NCBI GenBank assembly: GCA_024278555.1
Contig: JAJRSX010000128.1
Coordinates: 1 to 15,497, forward strand
Length of the DNA: 15,497 bases
Direction of reading: 5' to 3'
DNA from: a bacterium
GTDB taxonomy: Bacteria > CG2-30-53-67 > CG2-30-70-394
A program made the position numbers and the translations under genes. Numbering within the stretch: the stretch's first letter is position 1; each line of letters opens with the position of its first letter. Shown in pieces: positions 5,461 to 13,170 of this stretch. The notes below the pieces were generated by a model. It was not told the origin of the DNA. It ran no database searches and saw only the letters and a list, made by a program, of their open reading frames with translations.

Positions 5461-8010
5461 ATGAAGACCCTTCGTACCTTCGTCATCGTCCCCGCCCTCC
5501 CCGAGCGCCTCGCGCCGCTGCTCACCATCGCCCGCAACCTGTGGTGGACGTGGCACCCGGCGGCGGTGGAGCTCTTCCAGCGCATCGACCGGGAGGTGTG
5601 GCACGCCACCCACCACAACCCCCTGCAGCTCCTCGGACGGGTCTCTCGCGGACAGCTGAAGGCCCTGGCGGAGGACGAGTCGTTCACCAGCCACATGGAC
5701 ACGGTGGCGAAGAAGCTCCACGAGTACCTCCACGCCACCCCGTGGTTCGCCAAGCACCACGGCAGCGCGCAGGGGATCATCGCCTACTTCTCCGCCGAGT
5801 ACGGCTTCCACGAGTGTCTCCCCATCTACTCCGGCGGCCTCGGCCTCCTCTCCGGGGAGCACCTGAAGTCCGCGAGCGACCTTGGCCTGCCCATGGTGGG
5901 GGTCGGCCTCGCCTACCGCCACGGCTACTTCCGCCAGTACCTCTCCAGCGACGGCTGGCAGCAGGAGACCTACCCGGAGAACACCTTTCACACCCTGCCG
6001 ATGGAGCTGGTCCGGGACGAGGAGGGGGCACCGCTCACCGTCGAGGTGCCGGCCGGAGAACGGGAGATCGCGGTGCATGTCTGGCGGGTGCAGATCGGCC
6101 GCGTGCCCCTCTACCTGCTCGACTCCAACGTCGAGTCGAACACCCCGGAGGAGCGCACCATCACCTCACAGCTCTACGGCGGCGACGCGCGCACCCGCAT
6201 CCTCCAAGAGATCCTCCTCGGGATCGGCGGCATCCGCGTCCTGCGCACCCTGGGGATCGACCCGGCGGTATGCCACATGAACGAGGGCCACTCCGCCTTC
6301 CTCGGACTCGCCCGCTGCCACTGCCTGGTACGCAACTACAACATGAGCTTCGCCGCCGCCCGCGAGGCGACCACCGCCGGCTCGGTCTTCACCACCCACA
6401 CGCCGGTCGCCGCCGGCAACGATCGCTTCCCCCCCGACCTCGTCCTCGAGTACCTCCGCGGCTATTGCAAAGAGATGGGGCTGTCGCCCGAAGAGGCCCT
6501 GGCCCTCGGGCGCGAGGACCCCACCGACGACGACGAGCTCTTCTGCATGACCATCCTGGCGCTCAAGCTCTCCGCCCACGCCAACGGCGTCAGCCACCTG
6601 CACGGCAAGGTGTCGCGCGCCATGTGGCAGGGGCTGTGGCCCGAGCTGCCCGAGGAGGAGACGCCGATCCAGTCGATCACCAACGGCATCCACATCCCGT
6701 CGTGGGTGTCGGAGGAGATGGAGCGCCTCTACCGTCGCTACCTCGGCCCCCAGTGGCGCGAGCAGGTGAGCAAGCCGTCGCTGTGGGAGCGTACCGACCG
6801 GATCTCCGGCGCCGAGCTGTGGACGGGACATTCGCGCATGCGCGAGCGGTTGGTGAGCTTTGCCCGCAACCGCCTGCGCGGCCAGCTCATCAAGCGTGGT
6901 CTGCCGCAGGCGGAGGTGGCGCGGGCGAACGAGGTCTTGGATCCGGAGGCCCTGACCATCGGCTTTGCCCGGCGATTTGCCACCTACAAGCGCGCCACCC
7001 TCCTCTTCCGCGACCTCGACCGGCTGGCCGCCATCCTCGGCGACCGTGACCGGCCGGCGCAGATCGTCTTTGCCGGCAAGGCCCACCCGCACGACACCGC
7101 CGGCAAGGAGCTCATCCGCGACATCGTCCACCTCGCCCAGGAGAAGCGGTTCCGCAACCGCATCGTCTTCATCGAGGACTACGACATCGACGTCGCCCGC
7201 CACCTGGTGCAGGGGGTCGACGTGTGGCTCAACACCCCGCGACGGCCCCTGGAGGCATCGGGCACCTCGGGGATGAAGGTGGTCCCGAACGGCGGCCTCC
7301 ACCTCTCGGTCCTCGACGGCTGGTGGTGCGAGGCGCACCGGCCGAACAACGGCTGGACAATCGGCAACGGCGAGAGCTACGACGACCCCGCCTACGGCGA
7401 CGAGGTCGAGGCGCAGGCACTCCTGGCCCTCATCGAGCAGGAGCTGGTGCCGCTCTTCTACGACCGCGGCGCCGACGACCTGCCGCGCGGCTGGATCGAT
7501 CGGATGCGCGCCTCTATCAAATCGATCTGCCCCACCTTCAACACCGAGCGGATGGTCCGCGAGTACTGCGAGCAGTACTACCTACCCTCCGCCCGCCTCT
7601 TCATGCAGCTCGCGGAGGCGGACTACGCCGGGGCCCACCAGCTCGCCGACTGGCTCGATCGCATCCGCCACCACTGGGGCCAGGTGGCGATCGGCCGCAT
7701 GGAGCACGGCGGCGGCGAGCTGCAGGTGGGTACCGACCTCGCGGTCCACGCCGAAGTACACCTCGGCCCCTTCACCCCGGAAGAGGTACGGGTGGAGATC
7801 TACCACGGCTCCCTGGACAGCGACGGCAAGCTGGTCGATGGCCGCCCCAGTGTTATGGCGTTGATCCACGCCAACGGGGACGGCACCGCCACCTACGAGG
7901 GTTCCATCCCGTGCCACGACTGCGGCCCGCACGGCTACACCGTCCGCCTCATGCCCCACCACCCCTACCTCGCCAATCCCCACCACACCCGGCTGGTCCA
8001 CTGGGGGTAG
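5461..8010 (+). CDS. glgP: Alpha-glucan (glycogen/maltodextrin) phosphorylase, GT35, AgpA-like type
   Basis: This 849-residue cytosolic enzyme splits alpha-1,4-glucans with phosphate to give glucose-1-phosphate, using pyridoxal phosphate. It belongs to the branch that carries a DUF3417 domain at the N-terminus (about residues 10-115), as in Thermotoga and archaeal enzymes, rather than the E. coli GlgP/MalP branch. The catalytic domain shows AEYGFHECLPIYSGGLG, HMNEGHSAFLGLAR and TTHTPVAAGND. The cofactor site is EASGTSGMKVVPNGG, whose K606 should form the Schiff base with PLP. The C-terminal 90 residues form a beta-rich extension. The ATG at 5461 directly precedes the domain; GGAG at 5448-5451 is too distant to be a good ribosome site. 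It stands alone, 210 bp after the first REPIN and 243 bp before clpB, without other glycogen genes, and is flanked on both sides by copies of the two-hairpin repeat. Confidence 0.94.
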   Translation: MKTLRTFVIVPALPERLAPLLTIARNLWWTWHPAAVELFQRIDREVWHATHHNPLQLLGRVSRGQLKALAEDESFTSHMDTVAKKLHEYLHATPWFAKHHGSAQGIIAYFSAEYGFHECLPIYSGGLGLLSGEHLKSASDLGLPMVGVGLAYRHGYFRQYLSSDGWQQETYPENTFHTLPMELVRDEEGAPLTVEVPAGEREIAVHVWRVQIGRVPLYLLDSNVESNTPEERTITSQLYGGDARTRILQEILLGIGGIRVLRTLGIDPAVCHMNEGHSAFLGLARCHCLVRNYNMSFAAAREATTAGSVFTTHTPVAAGNDRFPPDLVLEYLRGYCKEMGLSPEEALALGREDPTDDDELFCMTILALKLSAHANGVSHLHGKVSRAMWQGLWPELPEEETPIQSITNGIHIPSWVSEEMERLYRRYLGPQWREQVSKPSLWERTDRISGAELWTGHSRMRERLVSFARNRLRGQLIKRGLPQAEVARANEVLDPEALTIGFARRFATYKRATLLFRDLDRLAAILGDRDRPAQIVFAGKAHPHDTAGKELIRDIVHLAQEKRFRNRIVFIEDYDIDVARHLVQGVDVWLNTPRRPLEASGTSGMKVVPNGGLHLSVLDGWWCEAHRPNNGWTIGNGESYDDPAYGDEVEAQALLALIEQELVPLFYDRGADDLPRGWIDRMRASIKSICPTFNTERMVREYCEQYYLPSARLFMQLAEADYAGAHQLADWLDRIRHHWGQVAIGRMEHGGGELQVGTDLAVHAEVHLGPFTPEEVRVEIYHGSLDSDGKLVDGRPSVMALIHANGDGTATYEGSIPCHDCGPHGYTVRLMPHHPYLANPHHTRLVHWG

Positions 8011-8011
8011 G

Positions 8012-8069
8012 GGGGCTGCGCCCCAGGGGTTAGGGGTTAGGGGGAGGTCGGCCGCTCACGCGGCCGGAC
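8012..8069 (+). terminator. Hairpins just downstream of the phosphorylase gene
   Basis: GGGGC (8012-8016) and GCCCC (8020-8024) pair around TGC immediately after the stop codon. A second hairpin has GGCCGC (8049-8054) and GCGGCC (8059-8064) around TCAC, with flanking bases extending it to about 8047-8069. There is no T-run. A role in ending or protecting the glgP transcript is inferred from position only. Confidence 0.4.
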
Positions 8070-8140
8070 CATTTGCCGGTTGGTGGGGTTCAATCGGCAT
8101 CTCATCAGCCCGAAGGACTGACCTTCCTTAGCCCCCCCCG

Positions 8141-8184
8141 GCGGCGCCCTGCGGCGTCTCTGCGGTCTGCGCGGCAGACCGCAG
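8141..8184. repeat. Two-hairpin intergenic repeat, copy 2
   Basis: This copy shares with 5290-5333 the run of C followed by CGGCGGCGC and CTCTGCGGTCTGCGC. Its second hairpin is even longer: CTGCGGTCTGC (8160-8170) pairs with GCAGACCGCAG (8174-8184) around GCG. Its first hairpin is imperfect (GCGGCGTC replaces GCGCCGCC). It lies in the leader region of clpB, about 70 bp before the start codon. Confidence 0.75.
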
Positions 8185-8253
8185 GTTGACACCCCGAGCC
8201 ACGGCGCCACCTTGGGGGGCGTGCGGAGACCCTCTCCGCGAAAGGAGCCACCC

Positions 8254-10920
8254 ATGAACCTCGACCGCTTCACCCACAAGGCCCAGGAGGCGATGCAGCT
8301 CGCGCAGACGATCGCCGCCCGCCACAGCCACCAGCAGCTCACCCCGATCCACCTCCTCGCCGCCCTCCTGGAGCAAGACGACGGCTTGGTGCCGAAGTTG
8401 ATCGGCGTCGCCGGGGTGGCGCCGTCAACGGTGCAGAGGCAGGTGGAGGCAGAGCTGGCGAAGCTCCCGGTGGTGGGCGGCAGCGGCGCCGGCCAGACCT
8501 ATCTCGACCAGGCCACCAGCCGGGTGGCGGACCAGGCGGAAAAGGAGGCAAAGGCGCTCAAAGACGAGTACGTGTCGGTGGAGCACCTCCTCCTGGCGCT
8601 CCTCGGCCGCCACGGCGGCGCCGCCGCCGCGGCGCTGAAGCAGGCGAACCTGACGCGCGATGCGGTGCTCGCCGCCCTCCAGCAGATCCGCGGCGCCCAG
8701 CGGGTCACCGGCCAAGACCCGGAGGCGACCTACCAGCCCCTGGAGAAATACGGCCGCGACCTCACCGCCCTGGCCGCCGAGGGGAAGATGGACCCGGTGG
8801 TCGGCCGCGACGAGGAGATCCGCCGGGTGGTCCAGATCCTCTCCCGGCGGACGAAGAACAACCCGGTCCTGATCGGTGAGCCCGGGGTCGGCAAGACGGC
8901 GATCGCCGAGGGGCTCGCCGGCCGCATCGTCGCCGGCGATGTCCCCGAGGGATTGAAGGAGAAGCGCCTCGTGGCCCTCGACATGGGGGCGCTCATCGCC
9001 GGGGCGAAGTACCGCGGCGAATTCGAGGAGCGGCTCAAGGCGGTGCTCAAGGAGGTGCAGGCGGCCGAGGGGCAGATCATCCTGTTCATCGACGAGCTGC
9101 ACACGGTGGTCGGCGCGGGCGCGGCCGAAGGCGCGATGGACGCCGGCAACCTCCTCAAGCCAATGCTCGCCCGCGGGGAGCTCCACTGCATCGGCGCCAC
9201 CACCCTGGACGAGTACCGCAAGCACATCGAGAAGGATCCGGCCCTGGAGCGCCGCTTCCAGACGGTGCTGGTGGAGGAGCCCACGGTGGCGGACACCATC
9301 TCCATCCTGCGTGGATTGAAGGAGCGGTACGAGGTCCACCACGGGGTACGGATCCAGGACGCGGCGATCGTCGCCGCCGCCACCCTGTCGCACCGCTACA
9401 TCGCCGACCGCTTCCTGCCGGACAAGGCGATCGACCTGATGGATGAGGCGGCGGCAAAGCTCCGCACCGAGATCGACTCGATGCCGGCGGAGCTCGACGA
9501 GCTCCACCGCCGGGTCATGCAGCTCACCATCGAGCGCGAGGCCCTGAAGAAGGAGAAAGACGAGCAGTCACGCCGGCGGCTGGAGACCCTGGAGGCGGAG
9601 CTCGACGACGCCCAGGCACGGCTCGACCTCCTCACCGCCCAGTGGCAGCAGGAGAAGCAGGCGATCGGCGAGGTGTCGGAGATCAAGGCGCGGATCGAGC
9701 AGGTGCGCGGCGAGATTGAGCGCGCCGAACGGGCCTACGACCTCAACCGCGCCTCCGAGCTGAAGTACGGCACCCTGGCCGACCTGGAGCGCCGGCTCGC
9801 CGAGCACGAGGCCCAGGTGGCCACCGCCGGCGGAGACACGGCCCTCCTGCAGGAGGAGGTCACCGAGGCGGAGATTGCCGAGATCGTCGCCCGCTGGACC
9901 CACATCCCGGTGAGCCGCCTGATGGAGGGGGAGCGCGAGAAGCTCCTCCACCTGCCGGCACTCCTCCACCAGCGGGTGATCGGCCAGGACGAGGCGATCG
10001 ACGCGGTGGCCGACGCGATCCTCCGGGCCCGTGCCGGCATCCAGGACCCGAACCGGCCACTCGGCTCGTTCATCTTCCTCGGCCCCACCGGGGTCGGGAA
10101 GACCGAGCTGTGTCGGACCCTCGCCGCGGCCCTGTTCGACGACGAGTCGAACATGGTCCGCCTCGACATGAGCGAGTACCAGGAGCGCCACACGGTCTCC
10201 CGCCTGATCGGGGCACCGCCGGGGTACGTCGGCCACGACGAGGGCGGCCAGCTCACCGAGGCGGTGCGCCGCCGGCCGTACTCGGTGATCCTCTTCGACG
10301 AGATCGAGAAGGCCCACCCGGAGGTCTTCAACACCCTCCTCCAGCTCCTCGACGACGGCCGCCTCACCGACTCCCACGGCCGCACCGTGGACTTCAAGAA
10401 CACGGTGGTGGTCATGACCTCCAACCTCGGCTCGGACCACATCCTCGGCTACCGGGAGGAGTCGGGGGAGTACGAGCAGATGCGTGAGCAGGTCCTGGCC
10501 GAACTGCGCGGCCGCTTCCGTCCGGAGCTGCTGAACCGGATCGACGAGGTCGTCGTCTTCCACGCCCTCACCCGCGGGCAGATGGGGGAGATCATCGAGA
10601 TCCAGCTCAACCGCCTGCGGGCACGGCTCGCGGAGCAGCGCATCGAGCTGCAGCTCACCGGCGAGGCGCGTGAATTTCTCGTAGAGCGCGGATACGAGCC
10701 CACCTACGGCGCCCGGCCGCTCAAGCGCGCCATCACCCGCCACCTGGAGACGCCCCTGGCCCGGGCGATCCTCGGCGGCGAGGTCCCCGAGGGGAGCCGG
10801 GTCGCGGTGGCGGTGAGCGACGACCGCCTCACCTTCCGCGCCGAGCAGGTGGAGCCGGCCGCCGCCACCGCGGCAACCGACGATGAGCCCGAGGTGGTGG
10901 AGGGGGAGATCGTCGAGTAG
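8254..10920 (+). CDS. clpB: ClpB chaperone, ATP-dependent disaggregase
   Basis: This 888-residue protein is a complete ClpB (E. coli 857). It forms a hexameric ring that, with DnaK, threads polypeptides out of aggregates. The Clp N-domain spans about 1-145. The first AAA+ module has Walker A GEPGVGKT (208-215), pore tyrosine Y253 in AKYRGEFEE, Walker B FIDE with D280-E281 and the arginine pair R333-R334. The coiled-coil M-domain lies at roughly 405-530. The second module has GPTGVGKT (610-617), pore tyrosine Y658 in [11 protein letters not shown] and Walker B D682-E683. The presence of the M-domain and absence of a ClpP loop separate it from ClpA/ClpC. The C-terminus carries an extra acidic tail. 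The start at 8254 has a strong AAAGGAG (8241-8247). No clear heat-shock sigma-32 promoter could be recognised in the 243-bp upstream spacer. trxC follows after 69 bp. Confidence 0.97.
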   Translation: MNLDRFTHKAQEAMQLAQTIAARHSHQQLTPIHLLAALLEQDDGLVPKLIGVAGVAPSTVQRQVEAELAKLPVVGGSGAGQTYLDQATSRVADQAEKEAKALKDEYVSVEHLLLALLGRHGGAAAAALKQANLTRDAVLAALQQIRGAQRVTGQDPEATYQPLEKYGRDLTALAAEGKMDPVVGRDEEIRRVVQILSRRTKNNPVLIGEPGVGKTAIAEGLAGRIVAGDVPEGLKEKRLVALDMGALIAGAKYRGEFEERLKAVLKEVQAAEGQIILFIDELHTVVGAGAAEGAMDAGNLLKPMLARGELHCIGATTLDEYRKHIEKDPALERRFQTVLVEEPTVADTISILRGLKERYEVHHGVRIQDAAIVAAATLSHRYIADRFLPDKAIDLMDEAAAKLRTEIDSMPAELDELHRRVMQLTIEREALKKEKDEQSRRRLETLEAELDDAQARLDLLTAQWQQEKQAIGEVSEIKARIEQVRGEIERAERAYDLNRASELKYGTLADLERRLAEHEAQVATAGGDTALLQEEVTEAEIAEIVARWTHIPVSRLMEGEREKLLHLPALLHQRVIGQDEAIDAVADAILRARAGIQDPNRPLGSFIFLGPTGVGKTELCRTLAAALFDDESNMVRLDMSEYQERHTVSRLIGAPPGYVGHDEGGQLTEAVRRRPYSVILFDEIEKAHPEVFNTLLQLLDDGRLTDSHGRTVDFKNTVVVMTSNLGSDHILGYREESGEYEQMREQVLAELRGRFRPELLNRIDEVVVFHALTRGQMGEIIEIQLNRLRARLAEQRIELQLTGEAREFLVERGYEPTYGARPLKRAITRHLETPLARAILGGEVPEGSRVAVAVSDDRLTFRAEQVEPAAATAATDDEPEVVEGEIVE

Positions 10921-10939
10921 CCCTCGCTGCGCGAGGGCT
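10919..10939 (+). other. Perfect hairpin overlapping the clpB stop codon
   Basis: AGCCCTCGC (10919-10927) pairs fully with GCGAGGGCT (10931-10939) around a TGC loop, and the left arm includes the last two bases of the clpB TAG. A weaker CGCGC/GCGCG hairpin follows at about 10943-10956. No U-run is present. In the 69-bp space before trxC it could act as a partial terminator or as an mRNA-processing or stability element that sets the clpB:trxC ratio. That function is inference. Confidence 0.5.
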
Positions 10940-10989
10940 GACGGCGCGCTGTGCGCGTCGAAGCATGGCGAGACGATCAAGGAGCCACC

Positions 10990-11430
10990 ATGCCAGTCGT
11001 CCCCTGCCCCGCCTGCGGTACGAAGAACCGGATCCCCGCCGAGCGCGTCGGCCAGGTGGCTCTGTGTGGCCGGTGTGGTGAGCGATTCCCTACCCACCCC
11101 CTCCCCGCCAGGCCGGTCACCACCACCGATGGAGCCTTCGCCTCGCTGGTGGCCACCACGCCGGTGCCGCTCCTGGTGGACTGCTGGGCGCCGTGGTGTG
11201 GTCCGTGCCGGATGGTAGCCCCGATGCTCGAAGAGGTCGCCCGCGAGTTCGCGGATCGCTTGGTGGTGGCGAAACTCAACGTAGATGAGAACCCCGCCAC
11301 CGCCGCCCGCCTCGGCGCCAAGTCGATCCCCACCCTCGTGCTCTTCAAGGATGGCCGCGAGGTAGACCGCCTGGTAGGCGCGCCCCGTGCGCCCGCCGCC
11401 CTGCGTGAATGGCTCGCTCGCCACCTGTGA
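10990..11430 (+). CDS. trxC: Thioredoxin 2 with N-terminal zinc finger
   Basis: This 146-residue cytosolic protein is a TrxC-type thioredoxin (E. coli 139). It begins with a zinc-binding module made of CPAC (C6, C9) and CGRC (C26, C29). The thioredoxin fold follows, with active site WAPWCGPCR (redox cysteines C70 and C73) and the cis-proline segment KSIPTLVLFKDG. It reduces disulfides in target proteins and is recycled by thioredoxin reductase; in E. coli trxC belongs to the OxyR oxidative-stress response, but no OxyR site was identified here. The ATG at 10990 has AAGGAG (10979-10984) five bases upstream, which decides it over the upstream GTG at 10951. It lies 69 bp after clpB on the same strand and may be partly cotranscribed with it. 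A small CACCT/AGGTG hairpin (11422-11436) spans its stop codon. Confidence 0.95.
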   Translation: MPVVPCPACGTKNRIPAERVGQVALCGRCGERFPTHPLPARPVTTTDGAFASLVATTPVPLLVDCWAPWCGPCRMVAPMLEEVAREFADRLVVAKLNVDENPATAARLGAKSIPTLVLFKDGREVDRLVGAPRAPAALREWLARHL

Positions 11431-11532
11431 GAGGTGAACGACGCCCCGGCGGGCAGCCGCCGCCGCGAACCCCGGCGACCTCCTCCGGCCAACATCGTCG
11501 GCTCACTGGATCCCATCCGAGGCGAATGGGTA

Positions 11533-11556
11533 GATCCCCCAAACTGATGGGGGATC
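11533..11556 (+). terminator. Hairpin 100 bp downstream of trxC, candidate transcription end
   Basis: GATCCCCC (11533-11540) pairs perfectly with GGGGGATC (11549-11556) around the eight-base loop AAACTGAT. No T-run follows, so termination would need help from Rho or another factor. It is the strongest simple hairpin after trxC. Confidence 0.4.
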
Positions 11557-11655
11557 GCCGGAGTCCGGGTGGTCCTCACCCCCTGGGTGCAGGAGGGAGG
11601 CACCGGCGTCGCAGGCAACCGCACAAAACAGGTGTCTGCGCCTGGAAGGCGGACC

Positions 11656-11826
11656 TCGCGCAGAGAGGCAGAGCGCGCAGAGAGCTGTCCCGAACGGTGG
11701 CGGCGCAGGCGGTCTCCCCGAGGCGGGGAGCTCCCGGCAGGGTGTTTGGCCACGGAGCCCCCGGAATCGCACGGAAAGGGGCGCGACGTTGCGCGCCGCC
11801 TCGACAAGCCCTCTGCGTCCTCCGTG
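11656..11826. repeat. Degenerate CGCAGAG / CTCTGCG and CCGTG-type short-period repeats
   Basis: The segment 11656-11684 reads CTCGCGCAGAGAGGCAGAG followed by CGCGCAGAGAG, that is CGCAGAG-like units about every 8-12 bases. The inverse form CTCTGCGTCCTCCGTG is at 11811-11826, with CACGGAG and GCACGGAAAGG between them (about 11751-11778). These look like degraded copies of a short-period intergenic repeat type. Confidence 0.45.
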
Positions 11827-11889
11827 CCCCCGGCGGTGACAATCGAGTCCAGGCCCACGCCGTCCCCGGCTCACCGCCGATGCCCCCCC

Positions 11890-11974
11890 GGTAGGAGGGG
11901 GTTGCACCCCCGACCCCGGCCCCACGAGCCGGCCGCGCCGGCGGCGCGGATCGCGGGTGCAACCCGCTCCTACC
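11890..11974. repeat. REPIN-like element 2
   Basis: The element starts GGTAGGAG (11890-11897) and ends GCTCCTACC (11966-11974). The left REP hairpin is GGGGGT/ACCCCC around TGC (11897-11911). The right one is GCGGGT/ACCCGC around GCA (11953-11967). The core CCGCGCC/GGCGCGG around GGC (11933-11949) is identical to that of element 1, while the outer REP palindromes have different stem sequences that still pair. Each half read from its end gives GTAG plus a palindrome, the standard REP form. Confidence 0.8.
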
Positions 11975-11998
11975 ACCCACATCTCCCGGGCGCGCCCC

Positions 11999-12024
11999 TT
12001 CCGTGCCCTTCCGTGGATTCCGTG
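11999..12024. repeat. Three TTCCGTG units in near-tandem
   Basis: TTCCGTG occurs at 11999-12005, 12009-12015 and 12018-12024, spaced 10 and 9 bases. It is a short patch of degenerate tandem repeat just downstream of REPIN-like element 2. Confidence 0.55.
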
Positions 12025-12100
12025 GCTGATTATGGCCTTCCCGGCACCCGCCGTTCTTCGGTGAGTCGCCGGAGACGCCCGCCCCCGGCCCCGCCTCCCC

Positions 12101-12187
12101 CTTGCGCCCTAGCGTCTTTGCGCCTTTGCGTTGAGCAGTTCCCCTTCATGGCCTTCGCGCCCTTGGCCTCTTCGCGCTACGCCTCTG
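12101..12187. repeat. Degenerate CTTTGCG tandem repeat patch
   Basis: Units of about eight bases follow each other: CTTGCGCC, CTAGCGT, CTTTGCGC and CTTTGCGT (12101-12131). Looser units CTTCGCGCC, CTTGGCCT, CTTCGCGCTACG and CTCTGCG follow up to 12187. This CTTTGCG-type array recalls degenerate repeats seen between genes in many GC-rich bacteria. It does not code for a plausible protein. Confidence 0.6.
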
Positions 12188-12283
12188 CGCGAGATTCCGA
12201 CCCGACGATCATGGCTCCGGCCTCCCGAGTTGACCCCGATACGCGAGGGCAACGCCCTGTACCCCAAGTCGGCGCAGGATCTT

Positions 12284-12319
12284 TGAGCCCACGGCTCAGA
12301 AACGGCTTGTTGCTATAGT
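12284..12319 (+). promoter_or_regulatory. Candidate extended -10 promoter with overlapping inverted repeat, for the kinase gene
   Basis: TGCTATAGT at 12311-12319 is an extended -10 (TGn followed by TATAGT, five of six matches to TATAAT). There is no good -35 at 17 bp. In that zone there is instead a perfect inverted repeat, TGAGCC (12284-12289) and GGCTCA (12293-12298) around CAC, which could be an operator or stand in for the -35. The transcript would have a leader of roughly 95 nt with further pairing potential (GCTGCG and CGCAGC near 12341-12360). Confidence 0.45.
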
Positions 12320-12420
12320 TGGGTTCGGGAGCAGGTTCGAGCTGCGTGGAGGCGCGCAGCCGGCCGCGCTGGGAGCCGGGGCACCCGGCGGCCGTCTTCA
12401 GCCCCGGTACGAGGAGCACC

Positions 12421-13110
12421 ATGACTCTTCCCGCCCACATCCAAGGTTATGTCCGTGCCGAAGGCCATTCCGAGGAGATGAGCGCCGACCACCGCTTCAT
12501 CACCATCTCCCGTGAGTACGGTTCAGGGGGCTACGCCATCGGCGAGCTCATGCTCCAGCTCCTCAACCGGGGCAACCCGCCGCAGCCGTGGAAGCTCTAC
12601 GACCGTAACCTGGTGGACAAGATCATCGCCGACCACAGCCTCGCCGACGAGCTGCGCTCCTCTTTGGAGGAGCACCAGCTCTCGAAGCTCGATGACTGGG
12701 TGGCGAGCGTCTTCGAGCACAAGCCGCCGCAGGTGGTCCTGGTGGAGAAGACCGCGGTGACGGTGCGGTCGCTGGCCATGCGCGGTCGGGCGATCATCAT
12801 GGGACGCGGGGGCATGGCGTCGACCAAGGGGATCAAGGGGGGCCTCAATGTCCATCTGGTGGCACCCCTGGAGGATCGGGTGAGCTACACCTGCCGGATG
12901 ACCGGTGAGGACCGAGACGCGGTGCTCAAACGGACCGAGCGGATCGACCGCGAGCGGCGGGAGTACGTGAAGGCGTACTACGGCGTCGACCTGAAGGACG
13001 CCACCATCTTCCACGCGGTCCTCAACACCAGCCGCCTCGGCTACGCCCGTACCGCCCGCACCATCGTCCGCCTCCTGGACGACTACTCCGGCCGCGGCTC
13101 ATGCCTGTGA
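12421..13110 (+). CDS. Cytidylate-kinase-like family protein
   Basis: This 229-residue protein belongs to the cytidylate-kinase-like group (Cytidylate_kin2). It has the N-terminal strand and loop FITISREYGSGGYAIGE (residues 26-42), the segment LYDRNLVDKI (59-68) and RGRAIIMGRGG (121-131). An Arg-rich lid region (KRTERIDRERREY, about 169-181) is also present. The usual Walker A lysine of true CMP kinase (GxxGxGKGT) is replaced by the GSGGYAIG form usual in this group, so ordinary CMP kinase activity should not be assumed; the substrate is unknown. The ATG at 12421 follows GAGGAG (12410-12415) at good spacing, which supports it over the later ATG at 12478. It seems to be a single-gene unit with its own candidate promoter, facing the hflK-hflC operon tail to tail. 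Confidence 0.8.
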   Translation: MTLPAHIQGYVRAEGHSEEMSADHRFITISREYGSGGYAIGELMLQLLNRGNPPQPWKLYDRNLVDKIIADHSLADELRSSLEEHQLSKLDDWVASVFEHKPPQVVLVEKTAVTVRSLAMRGRAIIMGRGGMASTKGIKGGLNVHLVAPLEDRVSYTCRMTGEDRDAVLKRTERIDRERREYVKAYYGVDLKDATIFHAVLNTSRLGYARTARTIVRLLDDYSGRGSCL

Positions 13111-13170
13111 GGTGAAGCCGGGGCGGAGAAGGCGAGCCCCGACTGCCGCAAGCACAGCGCCGGGCAGCCG

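Larger units (their letters stand above)
11431..12420. other. 990-bp intergenic region without recognisable genes, rich in repeats
   Basis: No frame here looks like a gene. The longest plus-strand open frame (11569-12318) is Arg/Pro-rich, has no start-site support and reads through repeats. The region holds a perfect hairpin at 11533-11556, short-period degenerate repeats at 11656-11826, 11999-12024 and 12101-12187, REPIN-like element 2 at 11890-11974, and a probable promoter near 12284-12319. It may be a site where repeats have accumulated between transcription units. Confidence 0.7.

Noticed and set aside
8186-8214. A perfect TTGACA upstream of clpB as a sigma-70 -35 box.
   Set aside because: No acceptable -10 occurs at 16-18 bp, and no sigma-32 pattern could be fitted around it either.
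9568-11424. A 618-codon open frame on the minus strand across clpB and trxC.
   Set aside because: It is antisense to two certain genes, has low-complexity composition typical of the complementary frame of GC-rich codons, and shows no family motif.
12101-12187. CTTTGCG repeats considered as a CRISPR array.
   Set aside because: Units are about eight bases with no unique spacers of constant length and no cas genes nearby.
11569-12318. A 249-codon plus-strand frame in the long intergenic region.
   Set aside because: It reads straight through REPIN element 2 and degenerate repeats, is Arg/Pro-rich, and lacks a ribosome site and recognisable domain.
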